From: Azotobacter paspali
Lineage (GTDB): Bacteria > Pseudomonadota > Gammaproteobacteria > Pseudomonadales > Pseudomonadaceae
Length of the DNA stretch: 64,000 bases
Assembly: GCF_042434745.1 (NCBI RefSeq)
Contig: NZ_JBHLSS010000003.1
Strand: one strand, 5' to 3'
The notes below the pieces were generated by a model that made no database searches, was not told the DNA's origin, and worked only from the letters and a program-made list of their open reading frames with translations. How positions within the stretch are numbered: the first letter of the stretch is position 1; every line of letters starts with the position of its first letter. Below, one piece after another: positions 36,101 through 44,275 of this stretch. The translations under genes were made by a program, and so were the position numbers.

Positions 36101-39100
36101 AGGTAGCCTCTCTGGACCAGATGTTCTAGCCAACGCGCCGCCAGGGCGGCCCATTGCGGCTGGGCACCGTACTGGGCCAGCACGTCCTGTACAGTGACGC
36201 AGCCAGACAGATCTACCCCTTGCCGAGTCAGATGCTCGTACAGGAAGCCAGCGACCAGGCGCCCCATGTCTGCCTCGTGATCCGTTTCGGCTGACCCCGC
36301 ATGCCATGGTTCGCCCGGCAACAGCGCGGTATATTCCGCAGGAAGCGACGGATCGCTTGGCAGCGCACTGAACAGTGCCGTCCCTTGTGGTACGACAAAG
36401 CTCACCAGGGATTTCTCACGCGCTCCCACGGCCAGCGCAACCGCGCTCTTGACGCCCTCGACTCGCAACAGAGCCGCTTCGATTTCGCCAAGCTCTATGC
36501 GATAGCCGCTTACCTTGACCTGCTTGTCACGACGGCCAAGGAATTCCAGCCGGCCATCCGGCCAGTAGCGGCCCATGTCGCCCGTGCGATACCAGCGCTC
36601 GCCATTCCATGTAACGAATTGCTGTGCCGTGCGCTCCGGGTCGTTGAAATAGCCCAGCGCCACGCCTTCGCCACCAATCCACAGTTCGCCCGGCACCCAA
36701 TCCGGGCAATCGCGACCCTGCGCATCGGCGACGCGGTACTTCTGTCGAGCCAGCGGATAGCCGTAAGGAATGGAGTGCCATTGCGGCGGCACCGACTCCA
36801 CGTCAAAGACGTTGGACCAGATGGACGCTTCGGTCGCGCCGCCCATAGCCACGAACTGCCCATCCGGACGAAAGGCTCGGTAGCGGCCAGGCAAATCCAG
36901 GCCGATCCAGTCGCCTGACAGCATTACCGTACGTAAGCGAGTGGGGGCCTGCAGCTCGAAACCCTCGCTGTAGGTCAGCAGCATGTCCAGCAGCGCGGGA
37001 ACCGTGTTCCAGATCGTCACGCCGTGCTGCTCGATCACTTTGCACCAGCAGGCCGGGTTGCGCCGCTGGCACTCGTCGACCAGCACCAGGGCGCCTCCGG
37101 CCGACAGCAGCCCGAAGATGTCGTAGACCGACAGGTCGAAATGCAGTGCCGAAAGTGCCAGTACCCGGTCATTGATCGAGACAGCGTAGCGCCGGTTCAG
37201 CTCTACGCAGGTGTTGAGCGCTCCCCTGTGTGAAATGATCACGCCCTTGGGCATGCCGGTGGAGCCGGAGGTATAGATGATGTAAGCCGGCTCACGCGCA
37301 TCGACCGGCACAGGCTCGGCCAGCGGGACATGTTCGATCGCCTCCTGCCAGGGCAGGGAGGTGACGTCTTCCACAGTATCGTTCAGGCCAGCGTCGCGGC
37401 ACACCAGTACCAGCTTCGAACCCGCGCCCTGGCAGATAGCGCGCTTCCGCTCCAGCGGTTGATCTGGCGATACAGGCACATACACCGCGCCTGCATAGAG
37501 GATGCCCAGCACGGCCACGACTTGGCCAATTCCCTTAGACATGCTGATCGCCACCCGGTCACCCGGCTGTACGCCTTGCGCGACTAACGCGCCGGCACAA
37601 CAACGTGCCTGTAAGGCCAGCTCGGCGTAGGTCAGTCGGCGCTCGTCGTGCAACAAAGCTACGGCATTCGGTTGCGTTCGCGCCTGCTGCCAAAAGCCCT
37701 CGTGCAGCAGCCCTTCGAGTGCAGGCACGTCATCATAGGCATTGATCCGCTCCCTTACCGCCCGCTGCGCCAGCGGCATCGGATCGAGCAGGGGCTCGCG
37801 CCAGGCATGTGGACGCGCCAGCAGGTGCTGCACTAATCCCACGTAGGCCTGGAACATCGCCTCGAGCAGGCCGGGCGGGAACAGCGCGTCGTTGCTGTCC
37901 CATTGCAAAAACACCGAGCCGGCGTGTTCGTAGGCCAGATGGTCGATCCAGACCTGCGGCGTTTGAGAAATCCCCCAGCCTGGAGCCCCCAGCGTGCGTT
38001 CCACATCCTGGCCGAACAACGGGTTGCCCAGACTGCTGGTGAACACGACCGGGGCGCCGTGGGGATAGGCGCCTAGCGTCTTGCGCAGTTCGCGCAACAG
38101 CTCTACACCTGACCAATACCGATGCTCGTAGGCATCGGTGAAGGTCTGCTGGTTGTTCTGGGCCAGCGTATCGAAGCTCGATCCCTCGCCGGCAATGTCG
38201 AGCAGCAGAATATTGGTGAAATCGGCAATCATGCCGTCCACGGCGGGGTGCAGCGGCTGGCGGTCGAACAGCGTCAGGTTCAGCAAAAGCCGCGGCTGGC
38301 TGCACCAGCGAGCCAGCACAGCGCCAAAGCAGGTTGCCAGCGCCATCGTCGGTGTAACACCGTATTCGCCCGCCAGGGCCTTGAAACGTGCCCAGTCTTC
38401 GGCTCGGATTTCCATCTGCTGGCGTGAGATGCGGACCTGCCTGATCTGCTCCGGCTCGCAGGCCAGGGGCAACTGAGGCGCGTCCGGCAAACTGTCCGAC
38501 CGTTCCATCCAGAACGCCCGGGCCTGCTGGCGAGCCGCCTCGTTCTCCTGGGCCGCTTGTGCCAGATAGCTTCGAAAGTCGTAGTCCAAGGGGATCGCCG
38601 GTAGGCGCTCGCCGCGAATCAGCGCCGCCAGTTCATCGAATAACAGGCTGAAACTCGCAGCATCCAGCACCAGCAGGTCAATGTTCGCGTGCAGGCGATG
38701 ACGCCCTTCAGGCAGCAAGGTGAGTTGGAAATCGAAGTTCTCGCCTTGCTCCACGGCCAGAACCCGGTGACCATGGCGTTCGCGCATGGCCTGCAAGTGG
38801 GCTTCGTACTGGGCGGGGGAAGCCGAGCGTAGGTCATGCAGCGTCAGGCCGTGCGATCGGGTGACGGGGCAGTGCTGCTGGCGGCCATCGGGCAGGAAGG
38901 ACATTGTCAGCATCGGATGCCGCTCGACTAGCACGCCTATGGCTTGCTCCAGCGTATCAGCATCCAGACCATGGCCATCGAACTCTTGATATAGATGGCA
39001 ACCGACGCCTCCTAGCGTCTGGTGCGGCGCACGACCTACCAGGTAGGCGTGCTGAACGGAAGTCAAGTCGAAGGGTTGTCCGTCGACCATGGTTGGCCAA

Positions 39101-39426
39101 ACGGGAGAGGAGGGGGAGGCGGAGTCGGTCGGCTCCGGGGACGTTGACCGGTACGCTAGCGACGTGCTCGAGCAGTTGTGCAGCAACTGACTCCATCCGC
39201 GCAATGTGGGCTGCTGGTAGAGATCACGCAGTTTGATCTTGTAGCCGCGCTTGCGCAGGCGGTGCATCCACGCCATCAAGCGCATCGAATCCATGCCCAA
39301 TTTCAGAAAGTTGTCGTCGACATCTAACTGCTCCACAGTTATTCCGAGGTCCTTGGCGATGTCTTCACAAAGTTTCGCTTCGACATGCTCCTTTCGCTGT
39401 GTGTTGCTTCGTCCCGCGTCTGTCAT
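33184..39426 (-). CDS. irp2: Yersiniabactin nonribosomal peptide synthetase HMWP2 (Irp2-like)
   Basis: 2,080 residues, close to HMWP2 (about 2,035). Domains: ArCP (LKLGMDSMRLMAW, Ser47), Cy1 (D250-LLVL-D255-AAS), A domain (about 570-1400; YIIYTSGSTGMPKG, LHFDLSVYDIFG, GYRIELGEIEA) with an embedded methyltransferase/epimerase-like insertion (VRLHEVGARSGLAATQLL), PCP1 (FFRLGGDSLLATRLIGEL), Cy2 (DNLMLDGLS) and PCP2 (FFDAGATSLKLVQL). It loads salicylate from YbtE and two cysteines and forms the hydroxyphenyl-thiazoline-thiazoline intermediate. The start has a good AGAGG site and lies 72 bp after the chimeric receptor/TolC frame, so transcription probably begins upstream of that broken gene. Confidence 0.96.
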   Translation of the reverse strand: MTDAGRSNTQRKEHVEAKLCEDIAKDLGITVEQLDVDDNFLKLGMDSMRLMAWMHRLRKRGYKIKLRDLYQQPTLRGWSQLLHNCSSTSLAYRSTSPEPTDSASPSSPVWPTMVDGQPFDLTSVQHAYLVGRAPHQTLGGVGCHLYQEFDGHGLDADTLEQAIGVLVERHPMLTMSFLPDGRQQHCPVTRSHGLTLHDLRSASPAQYEAHLQAMRERHGHRVLAVEQGENFDFQLTLLPEGRHRLHANIDLLVLDAASFSLLFDELAALIRGERLPAIPLDYDFRSYLAQAAQENEAARQQARAFWMERSDSLPDAPQLPLACEPEQIRQVRISRQQMEIRAEDWARFKALAGEYGVTPTMALATCFGAVLARWCSQPRLLLNLTLFDRQPLHPAVDGMIADFTNILLLDIAGEGSSFDTLAQNNQQTFTDAYEHRYWSGVELLRELRKTLGAYPHGAPVVFTSSLGNPLFGQDVERTLGAPGWGISQTPQVWIDHLAYEHAGSVFLQWDSNDALFPPGLLEAMFQAYVGLVQHLLARPHAWREPLLDPMPLAQRAVRERINAYDDVPALEGLLHEGFWQQARTQPNAVALLHDERRLTYAELALQARCCAGALVAQGVQPGDRVAISMSKGIGQVVAVLGILYAGAVYVPVSPDQPLERKRAICQGAGSKLVLVCRDAGLNDTVEDVTSLPWQEAIEHVPLAEPVPVDAREPAYIIYTSGSTGMPKGVIISHRGALNTCVELNRRYAVSINDRVLALSALHFDLSVYDIFGLLSAGGALVLVDECQRRNPACWCKVIEQHGVTIWNTVPALLDMLLTYSEGFELQAPTRLRTVMLSGDWIGLDLPGRYRAFRPDGQFVAMGGATEASIWSNVFDVESVPPQWHSIPYGYPLARQKYRVADAQGRDCPDWVPGELWIGGEGVALGYFNDPERTAQQFVTWNGERWYRTGDMGRYWPDGRLEFLGRRDKQVKVSGYRIELGEIEAALLRVEGVKSAVALAVGAREKSLVSFVVPQGTALFSALPSDPSLPAEYTALLPGEPWHAGSAETDHEADMGRLVAGFLYEHLTRQGVDLSGCVTVQDVLAQYGAQPQWAALAARWLEHLVQRGYLQRLADGVYTSMETMPSAWQPPGEHPLWEAANMLLTHHAPLAQIIRDERPARTLLNHPFWTPEQQLLRTPGMQAAIAVLADLTRTLAKTLGRPVRLHEVGARSGLAATQLLEHLHGSDVIYTAWDESPEMVLRAAEKLQHYPHADARRWHASVAQEDLHQADLVWANNALHRVGDAGVQAVLALAAPSALVFVQELCCVSSLALVCTELLADGREGGLARRLHDAPWWQELLAIQGMRNEAHAALGHVQCLVARAPQEVLRPDADRLAQALRGLLPGYMVPQRLYFLDALPLTANGKVDHRSLLERCNHGSSEASPERQLPQGDTEQAVAGLWRDLLKVEHLYRDSHFFRLGGDSLLATRLIGELSRQGYSAALGDLFDFPTLAAFTETVRCGDTANTLGLRHDPTRRYAPFPLTDVQQAYLVGRQPGFALGGVGSHFFVEFEVDDLDVSRFEQAMNRLISRHDTLRAVVRDGMQQVLPQVPDFNLQCHTVADLNAGEAGTLRERLARQVLDPSRWPVFDIQAALVDGGAKASLFVCLDNLMLDGLSMQILLAELEQLYTDPGQALPELEIYFRDYLAYMQQRPVNDMSLAYWARRLDSLPPAPRLPLRCEPGEVGIPHFARLSARLLAPQWEALKARARAEGLTPSALLLSAYAATLSAWAERDDLCLNLTLFDRQPLHPQIEQVLGDFTTLLLLAWQPAADWRSSAQGLQQRMRQDLLHRDVSAIQVMRQLAQRAGQAAAVMPVVFTSALGFEQERFLAHASWMKPRWGLSHTPQVWLDHQVYESEGELRFNWDYVQELFEPQQIQAMFDRYVSLLQRLATEDSAWNQPLEALVPRMEGISWDAAPAPAQPAFEPSPAATPMRADDALVQALCHHFELVVGRPIQPRQPFFDAGATSLKLVQLHVHLTQVGHAGLLVTDLFAQATPLALAAHLGRSNAANDTTGTKDERRELLAQRKARAQRRRGGHHEY

Positions 39427-39497
39427 GAGAACCTCTTTTCATCTCCGTCTATCCTTGGCATGCCCCGCTGCAGCGCCCTGAGCGCACACCAGGACAC

Positions 39498-41609
39498 TTA
39501 TCGAGCCTGCGTCAGCAGATGCCGGTTCAGCACCAACATGTCTTCCTCCGAAAACCTGCCGGCGTAGAACTGCAACTTGGCGTAGGTCTGGAACCATTTC
39601 ACATAAGTGCACAGCAGCTCCTGCCGAGCCAGGTAGGACTGGCGTTCGGCCTGCAATGCATCGGTATTGGTGCGCTCTCCTCCGACCACGCTCTTGCGCA
39701 TGGCCTGCACCAGGGGGGTGGCATCGGCGACGTTGCGGCGCAGTGTGCGTACGCGCTCGGGACTGGTGCGGAATACGCGACAGTACTGTTCCTGCGTGGT
39801 TTCCGTGGTATTGGCGGTGCATTCCAGTTCATAGCGCGCTTGCACCAGCCGGTCGTTGACCTGACGAGTGCTGTAGTAGCTGGAGCCGCTGCTGAACAGC
39901 GGGATCGACACTTGCAAATTGATGGTGTTGGTCTTGTAATCGCGGCCCTTGTTGTTGACGGTGTCCGAGACGATGCGATCATGGGAGGCATATAGCGAAA
40001 CATGCGGCATGAACTGGCTTTTCTCGCGCTCGACCGTCAGATCGTTGTAGCGCATCGCCAGCCGTGTAGCCTGGACTTCCGGGTTCTGCTGCCTTCCCCG
40101 ATAATGCAGCGTGCCACCAAACTCCCACTTGCCACTGTGAGGAGTTAGGGCGGCAGTGGGGCTTTTATGAATAGGCTCAATGGTTCCTGCTTCCATCCAA
40201 TTCCAACTCGAATAGCACAGCCTGTCGCCTTTACCGGTCGGGGTAAAAGTGAGGGTGCCAGAGGTGTCTGTTGAAATATGGTGGCCTTGCCCAATTGGTG
40301 ATTCCCATGCACATATCTTATTGTCGTGGCGGGTGGGTATCGTAAGATTGCTGCGAACATAGAAGAGTGGTTGACGGTAGCTTAAGTTTGGTTTGAATTC
40401 ATGGCGGATAAATGGCTTCAAACTATTAATATTTGCCACGGTACCGCCAAGCTTACTGAAGCTGTCTTCGTTTGCTCCTTGGTCCGCTGTTGAAGTTGGT
40501 CCAATAATGCGATTTCTAATTTTATTTCTATAATGATTAGTATTGATATCGAGGGCGTCATTGGTTGTCGGCCAATCTTTCTTCAAATAATTGGCTGCGA
40601 GTTGTAGAGATAGATTTTTTTCTGATTTTAGATAAGGGTTTGCAGTAAGCTCTGTTTTCAACCACGATCCGTTAATATACATTTCATTGCTGACGGGTGC
40701 GCGCTCGTTATAGCCGGCTCGCCCATAAATGGTAAGCCCTGTGCCAAGGGCGGTATATTTCGATGCGAAGTTGGCTAATTTTGGATTGCATTCATGGTTG
40801 CGATCGCCGCTAACCAGTCGCGATGAATACGCGTTGGCGCTTGTATCGTGGTAAAGCTGAGAATTTTCTTCGGTGGCAGTAACTACAGTCATTTCCTTCG
40901 CTTCGGCGCGAGAATATCCCTGCTGTCGATAAAAATTGTAGTAGTAGCTACTGCCTCGTAGGATTCCCCCTTGCTTGATATTGACAACGAAATAGCGTGA
41001 GTTTAGTACGTCCAGCTTAATTTTTTGATAGCAAACGCCTGCGCTGGCTTGCCAAGGGGTATCTCTTTCTATATTCAAGGCTAATGAAAGTCTGGTTATC
41101 TCGATTTTGAAGTCCGGATCCCATGTGACGGCCTGTGCATCATAAGATTCCATATACTGCGTATAAAGTTTTCCGTCGGAAAGGCTGTCGACTTTCTTTT
41201 TTGACTGCCGCCACTCAAAGCTGGCATCCAGTTTGAGTGGGCCAGTAAGGCTGGTGTCGAAGTGGCTGCTATTGTTCGGTTTGACGCCAGTGGAACCTAC
41301 ATCAGCAAAATAATGTAGTGCCTCTCCATCTGAGTACGCTCCAGGATACCCAGTCCAACGTTGCTTACGACCTTGGTCTTCATGGTAAATTTTTATTTCG
41401 GGATTAAGCCAGTCTAAGAGGTTTCCATTATACTTTAGGCTGGTTACTTTGCTTTCCAGTTCTATTCTTACTGAACACGGGTAGTCGCACCAGCGGGCGC
41501 TACTATCCGCATCATCATCGATGAGGTACGTAAATGAACGGCTGCTGATTGGTTTCATATTTGGCGAAATTGGCTGTGGCAAACAGCTCCAGTCGATGGT
41601 TGTGGGCAT
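39498..41609 (-). pseudogene. TonB-receptor barrel fused in frame to TolC-like C-terminal domain
   Basis: A 703-codon frame with two unlike halves. About residues 25-505 read as the beta-barrel of a HasR/hemoglobin-type TonB receptor (ERAPVSNEMYINGSW, NPYLKSEKNLSLQLAANY, GTLHYRGRQ). From about residue 508 (near 40088) it becomes the second half of a TolC/HasF outer-membrane factor (NPEVQATRLAMRYNDL, VSIPLFSSGSS, GERTNTDALQAERQSYLARQ, final RFSEEDMLVLNRHLL). The receptor lacks its last strands and the TolC part lacks its first half. The start shown is arbitrary, since receptor coding continues upstream in other frames to 41833. The AT-rich first half contrasts with the GC-rich neighbours. Almost certainly a deletion fusion, not a secretin-type system, though expression of the TolC-like piece cannot be excluded. 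Confidence 0.7.
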
Positions 41610-41830
41610 CGTTTAAATAATGATGCAGACGTAAAATTTGCTCATCGTTTTTCTTCTGTGTGCCCAGTATCACTGGCTGCTTCTTTTAAGCTGCTTAACT
41701 GGAAGTCGGTGAACTGGCAGTTTCCGATTGCCGAGCCCATTCCGCACAAACCAGAAACCGAGTAACGGCGGCTTTGATTTGCATAGACGGAGCTAGTATT
41801 GCCGATGAGCGCATGTTCGATCCCTAGGCA

Positions 41831-42673
41831 TCACGCAGCATGTCCCTCCCTGTTGAAGCTATAGCCGATACGGTAGGCATAGTTTTCGCTCTGAGCAATA
41901 ACTAACAACATATCCCATCTCTCTGTATGCCCGCCTAGGAAGTTTGATCCAAAGGGCTTTTGGCCATTGGCGTATTTGCTGAATCCGGTAAAGCCACGAA
42001 TCATGCAGTCGGAATTCTTTCCGGGGTGGAAGATGTTTTCTAGGTCCAGATAATTGATGTCGACGGAGCTTTCTAAACTGCCTGGTACTCCAGTTCTGGC
42101 ACATCCTTCTCTGGTTGCGTCAGTGACTCTTAAAAGCTGCGTATCAACAAAGGTTGAGTCAGTTTGACCAATATTTCGAGTAAATGCATGAAAGTTTTCA
42201 TTGATGCCTTTAAGGGATTGAGCTACACGCCCATATCCAGCAATACCCTGTACGCCAACAGACACTTTCGGTCTAGAGTAAAGGCTATTTATCGACGTGC
42301 CTAAAATCTGGTCAATCAGGTCGCTTATATAACTGGCACCGTGCCATTTAACATCTTCCTTGCTGGTCCCTGCGGTATTGCCGATCTTCTTTTCTTTTTC
42401 TTCAGCGGTGCCGATGATGGTCACCGCATCCAAAGTATAGACCGCGCTGCCTAGCTGTTCGGAAGAGACTTTCTCTTTATTGGTTTCCGGGGCTATTGCC
42501 TGGCCTGATGACAAGGGTGGTGCTGTCTGCGCTAGAGCAGCGTGGCTGCTTAGTACCAGGGTCATCGCCAGGTACAGATGCTTGGGCTGAAAATGCAAGC
42601 CGTCCCCGTTGCACACGCGCTCCGACCGGGCCCTCAGAGGCCTGTCTACGCGCCCATCCATCCTCAATATCAT
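41831..42673 (-). pseudogene. N-terminal plug half of the broken hemophore-type TonB receptor
   Basis: A 280-codon frame. It has a Sec-signal-like stretch (YLAMTLVLSSHAALAQ), a plausible TonB box (VYTLDAVTIIGT) and a plug domain: SVGVQGIAGYGRVAQSLKGI, FVDTQLLRVTDATR and RIGYSFNREG. Those segments fit the heme/hemoglobin receptor family (HasR, HmbR). A TGA at 41831-41833 ends the frame; the same frame continues afterwards with CLGIEHALIGNTSS to about 41660, then needs shifts near 41650-41665 (next to an A5 run) and near 41530 to rejoin the barrel frame. At least one stop and two frameshifts make the receptor non-functional as read. Confidence 0.75.
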
Positions 42674-42707
42674 CTGCAGTTCCCCAAAATTAAATTCTAA
42701 TAAAAGT

Positions 42708-42726
42708 AATAATGAGAATTATTTAC
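42708..42726 (-). promoter_or_regulatory. Fur-box-like sequence upstream of the minus-strand siderophore operon
   Basis: AATAATGAGAATTATTTAC matches the classical 19-bp Fur consensus at 14 of 19 positions by eye. It lies 35 bp upstream of the first codon of the broken receptor and in an AT-rich stretch with a TTGCCA hexamer just upstream on the minus strand. Iron-dependent repression of the operon is the expected role. Confidence 0.65.
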
Positions 42727-42837
42727 TATATTGGCAAAAGAGCCCTGTTAGCCGGCCGAGCCTAGCCCTATTTAAGCCACAGCGCTCTGAGGTCGCCGGG
42801 CGCGCGAAACATGCACGTTGAGTGTATTCGCTCGCGA

Positions 42838-42853
42838 AGGCGCTTACGGTTCG
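42838..42853 (-). promoter_or_regulatory. Degenerate third copy of the AraC-operator core
   Basis: Minus-strand GCGAACCGTAAGCGCC resembles the core GTAAACCGTTAGCGCG of the block at 44091-44130 and lies about 50 bp downstream of the block at 42901-42940 in the same orientation. Tandem direct sites are usual for AraC-family regulators. Confidence 0.4.
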
Positions 42854-42889
42854 CTGTAATCCCACTTCTCTGGCTCAATCATCGCCAGA

Positions 42890-42919
42890 TTCCGCAAACC
42901 GTGCTAACGGTTTGCGGAA
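42890..42919. repeat. Perfect 13-bp inverted repeat within the operator block
   Basis: TTCCGCAAACCGT and ACGGTTTGCGGAA flank GCTA. No T-run follows on either strand in the direction of the upstream gene, so a terminator for the regulator gene is possible but not favoured; one arm coincides with the conserved core of the 40-bp block. Confidence 0.6.
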
Positions 42920-42940
42920 AAAATTTGACATATCCAGGAT
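42901..42940 (-). promoter_or_regulatory. Operator-like block, copy 1 (facing the biosynthetic operon)
   Basis: On the minus strand this 40-bp block is 34/40 identical to the plus-strand block at 44091-44130, sharing the core CCG(C/T)AAACCGTTAGC preceded by TCAAATTTT. Each copy points toward one of the two siderophore transcription units, and the regulator gene lies between them. Best explained as a binding site for the adjacent YbtA-like protein. Confidence 0.65.
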
Positions 42941-43070
42941 TTTTGTTGCTGCGTGGTCTTCGCGGGGGCGGGGTAGGAGCGCTTCGGGCGCGTCACAGCG
43001 GCCGTCGTTGCCACCACGAAGGTGTCGGCCGTGTGGTACGGCGGCATGCCTTGCCGTACGGCTCGAAGGA

Positions 43071-44084
43071 TCAGAGCAAAGGCATGGAGGTGTCTTGCTG
43101 CGCGATGCGTGGGCTGATGCCCAGGGCGCATTGCTTCGGCGTGATGCCGGTGTGGCCGTGAAACATCCGGCTGAAGTGGCTGAGATTGGCGAACCCACAG
43201 CAAGCGGCGGTTTCGGTGACGCTAACGCCCCGCTTGAGCAGGGCAACCGCGGCGTTGAGTCGAATGCGCGTCAGGCAGGCATGAACCGGGTACCCGTAAA
43301 GCGCCTGGAAGCCTTGCTGCAGGCGCTTTTCATTCAGACCCACGGCGCGTGCCAGCGATTGAACGGTCCACTCCTGACCGTAGTTCTTCTCCAGCAGTGC
43401 CCGCGCTTCGATCAGCCGTTGCCGGTCGGCAGGAACGGGCAAGGGCATATCGGCCAGCTCCAGGTTTTCCTGCATGAAGCAGGCGATACCCTCCATCGCC
43501 TTGGCGCGCAGGTACAGGTCTCGGGACAGGCAGGGGGCGGCGTAGCTGCGGCCAAAACCGAGCAGGTCGCAAGCGACTCGCTGCATAGTGCTAGAGGACG
43601 GCACCACACCGAGAAAGGCATCGATATGCGACTGGTCGCCTGGCAGTGCGCGGGCGCGCCGGCGCAGCTCGTCCATGTGCAGCCCGGTCAGGTTGGCCAT
43701 GGCCTCCTGCGGCAGGTGAATGCTAACCAAGCGGAAGGCACCGTCGGTCTGGCCGTCGAGCACATCCCAGCCGGAGGCAGGTTCGCCCGATGCCATTAGG
43801 ATAGTTGAGCCGGCACTGACATTGACAACTGCGCCGTCGTCGAAAGCGGTCTGTATGCGGCCTTCGAGCAGGATGTTGATACTGAACGCTGCCGGTCCTT
43901 CCGCCTGGAAGGACCATGTGCCGCCGGGGCGGCCACTGATGCAATTGATGTAAAGGCCTTCGCAAGGCTGGTACGTGTGCACGGCATGCTGCCAATCCTC
44001 AGGTACGCCTTCAAGGCCGTCTTCTTGCAGTTTGCTCGGTTCAAGTACAGGTTGATCCGATCCTGACTTCGCGATCCCCGCCAT
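43071..44084 (-). CDS. ybtA: AraC-family siderophore regulator, YbtA/PchR-like
   Basis: 337 residues. The C-terminal AraC domain is clear: WTVQSLARAVGLNEKRLQQGFQALYGYPVHACLTRIRL followed by the second HTH SVTETAACCGFANLSHFSRMFHGHTGITPKQC. The N-terminal 200 residues are the usual effector domain, which in YbtA and PchR recognises the ferri-siderophore. It lies between the biosynthetic operon and the divergent transport operon, the standard place for YbtA, and is flanked by two copies of an operator-like block. The copy at 44091-44130 ends only about 7 bp from its start codon, suggesting autoregulation. Confidence 0.92.
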   Translation of the reverse strand: MAGIAKSGSDQPVLEPSKLQEDGLEGVPEDWQHAVHTYQPCEGLYINCISGRPGGTWSFQAEGPAAFSINILLEGRIQTAFDDGAVVNVSAGSTILMASGEPASGWDVLDGQTDGAFRLVSIHLPQEAMANLTGLHMDELRRRARALPGDQSHIDAFLGVVPSSSTMQRVACDLLGFGRSYAAPCLSRDLYLRAKAMEGIACFMQENLELADMPLPVPADRQRLIEARALLEKNYGQEWTVQSLARAVGLNEKRLQQGFQALYGYPVHACLTRIRLNAAVALLKRGVSVTETAACCGFANLSHFSRMFHGHTGITPKQCALGISPRIAQQDTSMPLL

Positions 44085-44090
44085 AAATTT

Positions 44091-44130
44091 ATCCTGAAAA
44101 CATCAAATTTTTTCCGTAAACCGTTAGCGC
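44091..44130 (+). promoter_or_regulatory. Operator-like block, copy 2 (facing the transport operon)
   Basis: Second 40-bp block, 34/40 identical to the minus-strand block at 42901-42940. Its left edge overlaps the Shine-Dalgarno region of ybtA on the other strand, and its right edge lies 14 bp from a Fur-like box. It could activate the transport operon while repressing ybtA. Confidence 0.65.
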
Positions 44131-44144
44131 GTTCTAGCTCATTT

Positions 44145-44163
44145 AGAAATGATAACCGTTATC
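44145..44163 (+). promoter_or_regulatory. Fur-box-like sequence upstream of the transport operon
   Basis: AGAAATGATAACCGTTATC matches the Fur consensus at 14 of 19 positions by eye, with a perfect GATAAC/GTTATC palindrome. A TATAAG hexamer follows at about 44166, placing a possible -10 element beside it and indicating that the usable start of the MFS gene lies downstream of 44180. Confidence 0.65.
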
Positions 44164-44275
44164 AGTATAAGCCTAGGACGTGTCGCTGAACACCCGCAAT
44201 CACAAAGTGAAATTGCGGTCAACCGTTGAACAACAACTCATGGCATCGGCCATTTCCGCTGCGGATTATTCTTGC

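Larger units (their letters stand above)
42674..43070 (-). promoter_or_regulatory. Regulatory gap upstream of the biosynthetic operon
   Basis: 397 bp without a convincing gene, between the AraC-type regulator gene and the broken receptor. It holds a Fur-box-like sequence, a 40-bp operator-like block, a perfect 13-bp inverted repeat and a degenerate copy of its core, all listed separately. It is the only sizeable non-coding stretch upstream of the irp2-irp1-ybtUTE run. Confidence 0.6.

Noticed and set aside
39498..41609. A new class of fused receptor-efflux outer-membrane protein
   Set aside because: Tempting because the fusion is in frame, but each half lacks essential parts, the plug half is separated by a stop and frameshifts, and a deletion between adjacent genes explains it more simply.
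42890..42919. Inverted repeat as an intrinsic terminator of ybtA
   Set aside because: The stem is perfect but no T-run follows in the direction of ybtA transcription, and one arm belongs to a block conserved at another promoter. Kept as a regulatory repeat, with terminator function only a minor possibility.
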